The notes beneath the pieces were generated by a model. The model saw only the letters and a program-made list of their open reading frames with translations. It did not search any database and was not told the origin of the DNA. From Streptomyces sp. SID11385 (GTDB lineage Bacteria; Actinomycetota; Actinomycetes; Streptomycetales; Streptomycetaceae), in contig NZ_JAAGLR010000747.1 in NCBI RefSeq assembly GCF_010548245.1, forward strand, positions 1 through 33,128: a stretch of DNA of 33,128 nucleotides, written 5' to 3'. Shown one piece after another: positions 27,170 to 33,128 of the stretch (positions are counted from its first letter, which is position 1; each line of letters opens with the position of its first letter). A program made the position numbers and the translations under genes.

Positions 27170-27765
27170 GCATCCTCTTCCGGGGCAACAGACGCTCCCC
27201 GTACAGCTGGGCCTTCGGCGGCGGCACGAGCAGACGTGTCCTCGACCTGCCGCTCATCGCCTGGCTCACCGTCATCTGGGTCCTGCTGTGGGGCACGCTC
27301 TCCTGGGCCAACCTCGTCAACGGGATCCTCGTCGGCGTCGCCGTGTGCCTCCTCTTCCCGCTGCCCGCCGTCGACCTCGGGCTGCGCCTGCGCCCGCTCG
27401 GCATCGTGCGCCTCGTGCTCTTCCTGCTGTGGGACATGGCCGTGTCCAGCATCCGGGTCACCCGCATGATCCTCACCCCGGGCCCCTACCCCGCCGCCGT
27501 CGTCGCCGTGCCGCTGCGCTGCCGCAGCGACCTCATGCTCACCGCGACGGCCCTCGCCGTCTCGGCCGTCCCCGGGGGCTCCGTCATCGAGGTCAGGCAG
27601 GCGACGGCGACGCTCTTCGTGCACGTGCTCGACGCCGACGACCCCCAGCAGATCGACCGCGCCCGCCGCTCCGTGTGGCACACCGAACGGCTCACCGCGC
27701 GGGCCTTCGGCACGGCGGAGGACGTCCGCCTGGTCGCGGCCCCGCCCCCCGAGGAGGAGACGTGA
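27166..27765 (+). CDS. mnhE: Mrp antiporter subunit E (TTG start)
   Basis: This 199-residue membrane protein is the small accessory subunit MnhE, needed for assembly and activity of Mrp complexes. Membrane helices include LPLIAWLTVIWVLLWGTLSW, LVNGILVGVAVCLLFPL and IVRLVLFLLWDMAVSSIRV, followed by the conserved cytoplasmic domain with LTATALAVSAVPGGSVIEV. The start is the rare TTG at 27166, overlapping the mnhD stop by TTGA. No nearby in-frame ATG or GTG keeps the first membrane helix, and all other junctions of this operon have the same NTGA form, which supports it. Confidence 0.9.
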   Translation: MSILFRGNRRSPYSWAFGGGTSRRVLDLPLIAWLTVIWVLLWGTLSWANLVNGILVGVAVCLLFPLPAVDLGLRLRPLGIVRLVLFLLWDMAVSSIRVTRMILTPGPYPAAVVAVPLRCRSDLMLTATALAVSAVPGGSVIEVRQATATLFVHVLDADDPQQIDRARRSVWHTERLTARAFGTAEDVRLVAAPPPEEET

Positions 27766-28076
27766 GCGTGCTCGACACCCTGGAGGGGAACCTGATCATC
27801 GCGGCGGGGGCCATGGTCGCGCTCGCGGGCGCCCTGCTGCTCGTACGGATCTGGCGCGGGCCCTCGATGCTCGACCGGGCCGTCGCGCTCGACGTCGTCG
27901 CGGCACTCATCACGGCGGGCATCGGCGTCAAGGCCGCCTGGGACCGCGACCCCTTCTACATCCCGGTGATGCTCGTGCTCGCCTTCCTCGGCTTCACGGG
28001 CTCGGTCGGCATCGCCCGCTTCATCGCCGTACGCGACCGCCCGCGACCCGCACCCCTCAAGGGAGACCGCCGATGA
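27762..28076 (+). CDS. mnhF: Mrp antiporter subunit F
   Basis: This 104-residue protein has three membrane helices (NLIIAAGAMVALAGALLLV, ALDVVAALITAGIGVKAAW, YIPVMLVLAFLGFTGSVGIARF) and the family RIWRGPSMLDRAVALD motif between helices 1 and 2. Length and layout are those of MnhF. GAGGAGG lies four bases before the GTG at 27762, which overlaps the mnhE stop by GTGA. A GTG six bases further in is possible. The stop overlaps mnhG by ATGA. Confidence 0.93.
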   Translation: MSVLDTLEGNLIIAAGAMVALAGALLLVRIWRGPSMLDRAVALDVVAALITAGIGVKAAWDRDPFYIPVMLVLAFLGFTGSVGIARFIAVRDRPRPAPLKGDRR

Positions 28077-28474
28077 GCGCCTGGACCCGCACCGCCGATC
28101 TCGCCGGGGCCGTGCTCCTCCTCCTCGGCTGCCTCCAGTGCCTCCTGGGCGTCCTCGGGATGCTCCTGCTGCCCGACGTCCTGGCGCGCAGTCACTCCGC
28201 GACCAAGCCCCAGACCCTCGGCCTGCTCCTGATCGTCGCCGGGGTGGCGCTACGGCTGCGCAACGGCATCGACATCGGCACCCTCGCGCTCGTCGTCTTC
28301 TTCCAGTTCCTCACCGCCCCCGTCGCCTCCCACCTCGTCGCCCGCTCCGCCTACCGCACCCGCCAGCTGGTCGTCCACGACCTCGTCCGCGATGACCTCG
28401 ACCCGCAACTGAGCCCGGAGGACGAGGACGACGGCGGCGCGCCGGGGGCGGAGGGGGACGCGCCGAGGCCGTAG
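28073..28474 (+). CDS. mnhG: Mrp antiporter subunit G
   Basis: This 133-residue last subunit of the Mrp operon has three membrane helices: AGAVLLLLGCLQCLLGVLGML, TLGLLLIVAGVALRL and LALVVFFQFLTAPVASHLVARSAYR. It contains the family LPDVLARSHSATKPQTLG segment. It is slightly long because of an acidic C-terminal tail (about 105-133). The ATG at 28073 overlaps the mnhF stop, and a strong hairpin follows 14 bases after the stop codon. Confidence 0.93.
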   Translation: MSAWTRTADLAGAVLLLLGCLQCLLGVLGMLLLPDVLARSHSATKPQTLGLLLIVAGVALRLRNGIDIGTLALVVFFQFLTAPVASHLVARSAYRTRQLVVHDLVRDDLDPQLSPEDEDDGGAPGAEGDAPRP

Positions 28475-28487
28475 CCACCACCTGCCG

Positions 28488-28524
28488 GGCGTGGGCGGGG
28501 GAGCAGGGCCCTCCCGCCCACGCC
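28488..28524. terminator. Bidirectional terminator of the Mrp operon and the phosphatase gene
   Basis: GGCGTGGGCGGG (28488-28499) and CCCGCCCACGCC (28513-28524) form a perfect 12-base-pair stem with a 13-base loop, between the convergent stops at 28474 and 28534. Confidence 0.8.
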
Positions 28525-28533
28525 GACGGGGCC

Positions 28534-30048
28534 TCAGCCCCGTACGAGGGCCACGTCGTCCACCGTCCAGTACCAGTTGTTGCCCGCCGTGTACCGGAAC
28601 CGAAACCGCGCCGTGCGCGCTCCCGCCGGGACCTGGAGCGGGATCGTCTCGGTGCGCGAGGGGACGTCGGCGGTGTACGTCCGCAGGGAGACGGGCGCGG
28701 CGCCGTCGTAGGACACCAGCACCTCGCCGCGCTGCGGCGACTCCTGCCGGTAGTACGTCGTGTAGCGCAGGACGCTGCCCGCCGGCACCGCCCACGCGGG
28801 GCTGACGAGCGTCGAGTCGAAGCCGCCCGTGAACGTGCGGTCGGCCCACTCGTCGCCGTCCGCGACCGCGAAGACGTTCCGCGCGCGGACGTTGTTCTCG
28901 CGGCCCTGACCGCGTTCGGTGGCGCTCCAGAACTCGTCCGTCGTGAAGCTCCAGCCGCGCCACTCGGTGACGCCGCCGCTCATGCCGGTGTTCTCCACGC
29001 TCCAGCCGCTCGGCGCGGTGTGCGTGAAGCCGAGCGTCCCGGCCGGGATGCCCGTCTCGTCGACGCGGCCACCGAGCGCGGGCCGCAGCGTGTCGAAGGG
29101 GTCGGTGGACGCCACCGTGAGCGGACGCCCGTCGAGCCCCCACGCCGGGTCGATCGGCACGCCCAGGTGCGCGAGCGCGGTCACCGCGACGTCCGGCATC
29201 CGCACGTCGTAGCGCACGCTCCCGGCCGGGAGACCGCCGCCCGAGGCGACGAGGAAGGTCTGCCGCTCGGGCAGGGTGTTGCCGCCGTGCCCGCCCGCGT
29301 CGGTGTGCCCGTGATCGGTCGTCACGAGGACGAGCCAGTCCTCCCGCGCGTACGAGGACCGGCCGCGCACGGCGTCGAGGAGCTGTCCGAGCTGGGCGTC
29401 GACGGTCGCGAGCGCCTGGAGGTACTGGTTGCTCGCGGCGCCGTAGGAGTGCCCGGCGTGGTCGACGTTGTCGAGGTGGACGAAGACGGCGTCGTGGTTC
29501 GCGTCGCGCAGGGCGGCGACGGCACGCGACGTCGTGCCGGTGTCGTACTCGGCGGACGGGGTGGAGACGCGGGTGTCGACCTCCGCCGAGAACACGGTCG
29601 TGGTGAGCGGGTTCCAGGAGGCGACGGCGTACGTCGACAGGCTGGACCGGTACCGCTCGGCGCGGGTGAGGAAGTCCGGGTACAGGTCGAAACGGCGGCC
29701 GGTGAAGTCGTTGTCCCGCACCTTGTGCTTGTCGGGCCACACGCCGGTGAGGATCGTCGACCAGCCGGGACCGGAGAGCGTGGGCGCGAGCGGTTCGCTG
29801 TACAGCAGGCTCGTGGCGGTCACGCCGGAGGCGCGCAGGGCGTCCAGGCGCGGGGTGCCGGCCGCGGCGGTACGCGAAAGCAGGGCGCCGTCGATGCCGA
29901 CGAGCAGCACCTTCGGGGTGCGGTCGGCGGCGCGGGCGGGGGAGAGGGGGAGGGCGGCGCCGAGGAGTACGGCGCCGACGCCGCCGAGCACGGCGCGGCG
30001 CGAGGGGGAGAGGGGAGCGAGGGGGCCGGTCGTGCTGTCTGCGGGCAT
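28534..30048 (-). CDS. Tat-exported alkaline phosphatase superfamily protein (nucleotide pyrophosphatase/phosphodiesterase type)
   Basis: This 504-residue enzyme belongs to the type I phosphodiesterase/nucleotide pyrophosphatase family. SRRAVLGGVGAVLLG (15-30) with cleavage near ARA-ADR is a twin-arginine signal, so it acts outside the membrane. Metal and catalytic elements are GIDGA (Asp53), the nucleophile region LAPTLSGPGWSTILTG (Thr90 or a nearby Ser/Thr), NVDHAGH (Asp196, His200), TTDHGH (Asp245, His246) and a following GGHGG (His254). The last ~150 residues (from about VDETGIPAGTLG) are a beta-sandwich-like extension with many Trp and Tyr, possibly substrate-binding. ATG 30046-30048 has GAGG seven bases upstream. 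It lies 116 bases after phnS on the same strand, which suggests release of phosphate or phosphonate from esters for the neighbouring transporter; that link is inference. Confidence 0.85.
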   Translation of the reverse strand: MPADSTTGPLAPLSPSRRAVLGGVGAVLLGAALPLSPARAADRTPKVLLVGIDGALLSRTAAAGTPRLDALRASGVTATSLLYSEPLAPTLSGPGWSTILTGVWPDKHKVRDNDFTGRRFDLYPDFLTRAERYRSSLSTYAVASWNPLTTTVFSAEVDTRVSTPSAEYDTGTTSRAVAALRDANHDAVFVHLDNVDHAGHSYGAASNQYLQALATVDAQLGQLLDAVRGRSSYAREDWLVLVTTDHGHTDAGGHGGNTLPERQTFLVASGGGLPAGSVRYDVRMPDVAVTALAHLGVPIDPAWGLDGRPLTVASTDPFDTLRPALGGRVDETGIPAGTLGFTHTAPSGWSVENTGMSGGVTEWRGWSFTTDEFWSATERGQGRENNVRARNVFAVADGDEWADRTFTGGFDSTLVSPAWAVPAGSVLRYTTYYRQESPQRGEVLVSYDGAAPVSLRTYTADVPSRTETIPLQVPAGARTARFRFRYTAGNNWYWTVDDVALVRG

Positions 30049-30119
30049 CACAGGGCCTCGATTTCCATGGGTGTGAAGGGGGTCGTCCTGCCGGGAGGCA
30101 GGGCGTGGCGGCTGCCCCC

Positions 30120-30146
30120 GGGGACCGGACACCGTGTCCGGCCCCC
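30120..30146 (-). terminator. Hairpin between phnS and the phosphatase gene
   Basis: CCGGACAC-C-GTGTCCGG (30125-30141) is a perfect 8-base-pair stem, extended by GGGG/CCCC (30120-30123, 30143-30146) across one mismatch. It starts 19 bases after the phnS stop codon on the minus strand. It could terminate or attenuate transcription, or protect the transporter mRNA, lowering expression of the phosphatase relative to PhnS. Confidence 0.55.
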
Positions 30147-30164
30147 GCGGGCTTCGGCCGCCGG

Positions 30165-31223
30165 TCAGCTGCCGGTCGCGGTCTTCCAGGCGTCGACGTA
30201 CGTGTCCAGGTGCTCGCTCAGGTCGTTCCAGTCCGGGGCGAAGACCTCGACGCCGGCCATGATCTTCGCGAGGTCCGTGGCGCGGGCGTCGCTCGCCTTG
30301 ACGTCCGCGCGCGCCGCGAAGCCGCCGCCGACCGAGCTGACCTCGCGCTGCGCGGCGGGGGAGAGGAGGTAGTCGAGGAGCTTGCGGCCGTTCGCGGAGT
30401 GCGGAGCCTTGGTGACGAGCCCGGCCGCGTACGGCAGCGCGAAGGTCGTCGGCTTGCCGGAGTCCCCGGCGGGGAACCAGATGCCGAGGTTCGGCATGCT
30501 CGTCGACTGCGCGTAGTTCATCTGCACGTCGCCGTTGCCGACGAGGAGTTCGCCCTTGTCGACCTTCGGCGCGAGCTTGCCCGTCGACGCGGACGGGCCG
30601 ACGTTGTTGGCCTGGAGCTTCTTCAGGTACGCCATCGCCGCGTCCTTGCCGCCGAGGTCGTGCATCGCCTTGACGAGCACGGCGGTGCCGTCGCCCGCGA
30701 CGCCCGGCGTCGAGTACTGGAGGCGGTTCTTGAACTTCCCGTCGAGCAGGTCGTCCCACGTCTTCGGCGGGTTCTTCAGCTCCTTCTTGTTGTAGATGAA
30801 CCCGAAGTAGTTGTTGACGACGGTCGTCCACGTGCCGTTCGCCGACTTCGTCTCCGCGGGGACGGCGTCCGCGCCCTCGGGCGCGTACTTCTGGAGCAGG
30901 CCCTTGCTGTCGGCCTGCTGGATGAAGGGCGGGAGCGTGATGAGGACATCGGCCTGCGCGTGGGACTTCTCGCGCACGGCGCGCTGCACCATCTCGCCCG
31001 AACCCCCTTCCACGTACCTGACCTTGATGCCGGTCTTCTTCTCGAAGTCCTTGAAGACCTTGTCGTACCAGCCGTCGCCGTTCTCGCCCTTCAGACCGTC
31101 CGCGCTGTACACGGTGACGGTCTTGTCGTCGGCGGCGGCCGAGCCGCCGCACGCCGAGAGCGTGGCGGCGAGGACGGCGCAGGAGGCGAGGGCGGCGAGC
31201 GGGGTGAGGTGGCGTGTGCGCAT
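30165..31223 (-). CDS. phnS: 2-aminoethylphosphonate-type ABC transporter substrate-binding lipoprotein
   Basis: This 352-residue extracytoplasmic binding protein is anchored by a lipid: MRTRHLTPLAALASCAVLAATLSAC ends in the lipobox LSAC. The mature part begins with a spacer and KTVTVYSADGL, the family 1/Fe3+-type binding-protein opening. It continues with FEKKTGIKVRYVEGGSGEMVQR, ADVLITLPPFIQQADSKGLL, VVNNYFGFIYNKKEL and PPKTWDDLLDGKFKNRLQYSTPG, close to the PhnS pattern for 2-aminoethylphosphonate. Iron or other anions are less likely given the neighbours. ATG 31221-31223 has GGAG ten bases upstream. It follows phnV by 47 bases in the order T-U-V-S. Many Lys residues fit an exported protein. 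Confidence 0.87.
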   Translation of the reverse strand: MRTRHLTPLAALASCAVLAATLSACGGSAAADDKTVTVYSADGLKGENGDGWYDKVFKDFEKKTGIKVRYVEGGSGEMVQRAVREKSHAQADVLITLPPFIQQADSKGLLQKYAPEGADAVPAETKSANGTWTTVVNNYFGFIYNKKELKNPPKTWDDLLDGKFKNRLQYSTPGVAGDGTAVLVKAMHDLGGKDAAMAYLKKLQANNVGPSASTGKLAPKVDKGELLVGNGDVQMNYAQSTSMPNLGIWFPAGDSGKPTTFALPYAAGLVTKAPHSANGRKLLDYLLSPAAQREVSSVGGGFAARADVKASDARATDLAKIMAGVEVFAPDWNDLSEHLDTYVDAWKTATGS

Positions 31224-31270
31224 GACGTACGTACTCCGGGGGAGGGGACTGCGGGGCGGGAAGGGTTGCT

Positions 31271-32068
31271 TCAGCGGTACGAGGCCCGCGTACGGACCCG
31301 GGAGAGCCCGAGCAGTACGAGGAGCGTCGTCACCAGGAGCACCACCGCCGTCGCGGCGCCCGAGAAGAGCGAACCGCGGTCGGTGGCCGAGAAGATGAGA
31401 ACGGGCAGGGGCACCCAGTCGGGCGGGTAGAGCATCATCGTGGCGCTCAGCTCCCCCATCGACAGGGCGAAGCAGAGTCCGGCCGCGGCGCCGAGCGCGG
31501 GCAGCAGCAGGGGGAGGCGTACGCGCCACAGCACCGTGAACGGGCGGGCGCCGAGGCCCGCCGCGGCCTGCGCGAACGCCGGGTCCAGCCGCCGCGTGGC
31601 CGCGCTCACCGACTGGTAGGCGAACGCCGTGACCAGCACGGTGTGCGCGAGGATCACGATCCACCGCGTCCCGTTGAGCAGGAACGGCGGCTGGCTGAAC
31701 GCCACCAGGAGGCACAGCCCGACGACGACCGAGGGCACCGCGACGGGGAGCACGAACAGGGCGTCCACGACCCGCCGTCCGCGCGGCCCGAGCCCCTCGG
31801 CGGCGAGCGCCGCCCACGTACCGACGACCAGCGCGAGCAGGCTCGCCACGACCGCCGTCACCAGGCTCGTCGTCAGCGCGTCGAGCGCGTCCCCGCGCGT
31901 CGCCGTGGCGTAGTGCGCGAGCGTCGGCGCCGAGGGCAGCGCCCCCGACCAGCGACCCGCGAACGAGGCCGCGACGATGACCCCGAGGGGCAGCGCGAAG
32001 AGCGGCAGGAACAGGACGAGGAACAGCGCCCACACGGCGTACCTGCCCGCCCGGCTACGCACCAGCAC
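31271..32068 (-). CDS. phnV: 2-aminoethylphosphonate-type ABC transporter permease (PhnV-like)
   Basis: This 265-residue inner-membrane permease has about six membrane helices, starting with YAVWALFLVLFLPLFALPLG. The cytoplasmic coupling helix lies in FAQAAAGLGARPFTVLWRV, the EAA-loop region that contacts the ATPase, followed by LPLLLPALGAAAGLCFALSMGE. The segment SATMMLYPPDW is typical of the phosphonate/iron permease group. The GTG start at 32066-32068 lies inside the end of the phnU gene (14-base overlap), so the two permeases are translationally coupled and probably form a heterodimer. Confidence 0.87.
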   Translation of the reverse strand: MLVRSRAGRYAVWALFLVLFLPLFALPLGVIVAASFAGRWSGALPSAPTLAHYATATRGDALDALTTSLVTAVVASLLALVVGTWAALAAEGLGPRGRRVVDALFVLPVAVPSVVVGLCLLVAFSQPPFLLNGTRWIVILAHTVLVTAFAYQSVSAATRRLDPAFAQAAAGLGARPFTVLWRVRLPLLLPALGAAAGLCFALSMGELSATMMLYPPDWVPLPVLIFSATDRGSLFSGAATAVVLLVTTLLVLLGLSRVRTRASYR

Positions 32069-32936
32069 GACGGCTCACCACCCGGTACAGGCCGTACAGG
32101 CCCACGGAGACGACGATGTTGACGACGGCGACCGCGCACGCGGCCGGGTAGTCGGATTCGAGGATCGCCTTGCTGTAGATCAGCGTCGGCAGGGTCGTGA
32201 CGCCCTTCGCGCCCGTGAACAGGACGATGCCGAACTCGTTGAGGCACAGCACGAGGACGAGGCTTCCGCCCGCCGCGAGTGCCGGCAGCGCCTCCGGCAG
32301 GATGACGCGCCGCACGATGCGCGCGGGCCGCGCGCCCAGCGAGGCGGCGACCTCCACCTGCGCGGTGTCGAGTTGCGCGAAGGCCGCGAGCACCGGCCGC
32401 ATCACGAACGGCGTGAAGTAGGTGATCTCGGCGAGCAGGACGCCCCACGGGGTGGTGAGGAACGCGAAGGGCCCGTGCGCGGCGCCCGTCACGTCCGTCC
32501 ACAGCCCGTTCGCCATCCCCACCGTCCCGTACACGAAGAGCAGCGCGAGGGTGATGAGGAACGAGGGGAAGGACAGGAACACCTCGACGCACCGCCCGAC
32601 GAGCCGCGCCCCGGGAAAGGGCACGAACGCGAGGACGAGCGCGAGGAAGAAGCCGAGCACGAGACACCCGGCCGTCGTCCCCGCCGCGAGGTACACGGTC
32701 GTGCCGAGCGCCTCGCGGAACGCGCCCGAGGCGAACACGTCGGAGTACGCGGCGAACGACGTCCCGCCCTCGTCCGGCCGCACCGACTGCCGCACGAGCA
32801 GGACGAGCGGGTAGAGGAAGGCGAAACCGAGCGCGGCGAGGGGCGGCAGGAGCCACACCCAGCGCGGTACGGGGCGCACGCGCGCGGGGAGGGCCGCGCT
32901 CTGGTCGACCGGTGTCCCGGTCGCGGTGCCGCTCAT
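32055..32936 (-). CDS. phnU: 2-aminoethylphosphonate-type ABC transporter permease (PhnU-like)
   Basis: This 293-residue permease has a hydrophilic N-terminus (MSGTATGTPVDQ) and six to seven membrane helices, the first at about WVWLLPPLAALGFAFLYPLVLLV. VEVAASLGARPARIVRRVILPEALPAL holds the EAA-loop. CLNEFGIVLFTGAKGVTTLP follows and is typical of PhnU/phosphonate-type permeases. The ATG at 32934-32936 overlaps the stop of the upstream ATPase gene by ATGA, so translation is coupled. The N-terminal start is supported by this overlap; longer upstream frames are Arg-rich noise. Confidence 0.87.
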   Translation of the reverse strand: MSGTATGTPVDQSAALPARVRPVPRWVWLLPPLAALGFAFLYPLVLLVRQSVRPDEGGTSFAAYSDVFASGAFREALGTTVYLAAGTTAGCLVLGFFLALVLAFVPFPGARLVGRCVEVFLSFPSFLITLALLFVYGTVGMANGLWTDVTGAAHGPFAFLTTPWGVLLAEITYFTPFVMRPVLAAFAQLDTAQVEVAASLGARPARIVRRVILPEALPALAAGGSLVLVLCLNEFGIVLFTGAKGVTTLPTLIYSKAILESDYPAACAVAVVNIVVSVGLYGLYRVVSRRAGA

Positions 32937-33128
32937 GTGGCACCCCCGCGCGCGAGGAGCACCGCGTCGTCCGGCGCGAAGCCGACCGTCACGTCCTCGC
33001 CGACACCCGCGGGCTCCGCGCTCCCGGGCACGTCCACGAGCAGGAGGTGGTCGCCGACGCGGACGTGCAGCCGGTGCGCGTCGCCCCGCCACTGCCGCTC
33101 GGCGACCGTGCCGCGCAGGGCGTTCGGG
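32933..33128 (-). CDS. phnT: ABC transporter ATP-binding protein, C-terminal TOBE domain only (PhnT-like; 5' part outside window)
   Basis: Only the last 65 codons are in the window. Read on the minus strand they give NALRGTVAERQWRGDAHRL, then a strand ending LLLVDVPG, then GEDVTVGFAPDDAVLLARGGAT and a stop. This is a TOBE domain as found at the C-terminus of importer ATPases. The ATGA overlap with phnU and the following permeases and binding protein make it the ATPase of the same transporter. Walker motifs lie beyond the window. Confidence 0.8.
   Translation of the reverse strand, partial: PNALRGTVAERQWRGDAHRLHVRVGDHLLLVDVPGSAEPAGVGEDVTVGFAPDDAVLLARGGAT

Overview
The window reads as chromosomal DNA of a Streptomyces or a very close actinomycete. 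It has very high GC with G or C at most third codon positions, many GTG starts and one TTG start, NTGA gene overlaps, a conservon-type sensor (CvnA-like plus DUF742), a secreted CBM/FN3/GH18 chitinase behind a DasR-like direct-repeat promoter, and a giant secreted RHS protein. No tRNA, rRNA, CRISPR array, insertion sequence or replication origin was seen.

Layout. (1) 1-4000: a probable sugar-catabolism locus. A DUF2264 protein (minus, 3' end outside the window) is divergent from a ThuA-like/Gfo-Idh-MocA oxidoreductase pair. The 329-base gap holds a LacI-type operator and a second inverted repeat, each sitting on a promoter. (2) 4041-7237: an NTF2/SnoaL-like protein, a chitinase (minus) and a divergent GNAT acetyltransferase resembling the acetyltransferase-like domain of O-GlcNAcases. 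(3) 7385-18674: one 10.7-kb gene for an RHS/YD-repeat polymorphic toxin. It carries DNRLRE-like and DUF6531 regions, three LamG modules, about 45 YD repeats, an RHS core and a C-terminal DNA/RNA non-specific endonuclease. It is followed by a SMI1/KNR4-type immunity gene. The toxin tip and the immunity gene look lower in GC than the shaft, as expected for an exchangeable cassette. (4) 18732-21626 (minus): DUF742 and a CvnA-like membrane histidine-kinase-type ATPase, translationally coupled, with the CvnB and CvnD partners absent; an SDR oxidoreductase lies upstream. (5) 21802-28474: a complete Mrp-type Na+/H+ antiporter operon, A(+B fused)-C-D-E-F-G, in which every junction is a 4-base NTGA overlap. 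MnhC has a long repetitive hydrophilic tail. (6) 28534-33128 (minus): a Tat-exported alkaline-phosphatase-superfamily enzyme behind a 2-aminoethylphosphonate-type ABC transporter (PhnS, PhnV, PhnU and the C-terminal end of PhnT).

The convergent gene ends at 4.5, 18.7 and 28.5 kb each have a strong GC-rich hairpin that could terminate transcription from both sides. The blocks look functionally independent. The most distinctive one is the LamG-decorated RHS toxin with its immunity gene. The divergent DUF2264/ThuA/oxidoreductase locus is the best candidate for an uncharacterised catabolic pathway. All function calls are from reading motifs by eye; no database search was possible.
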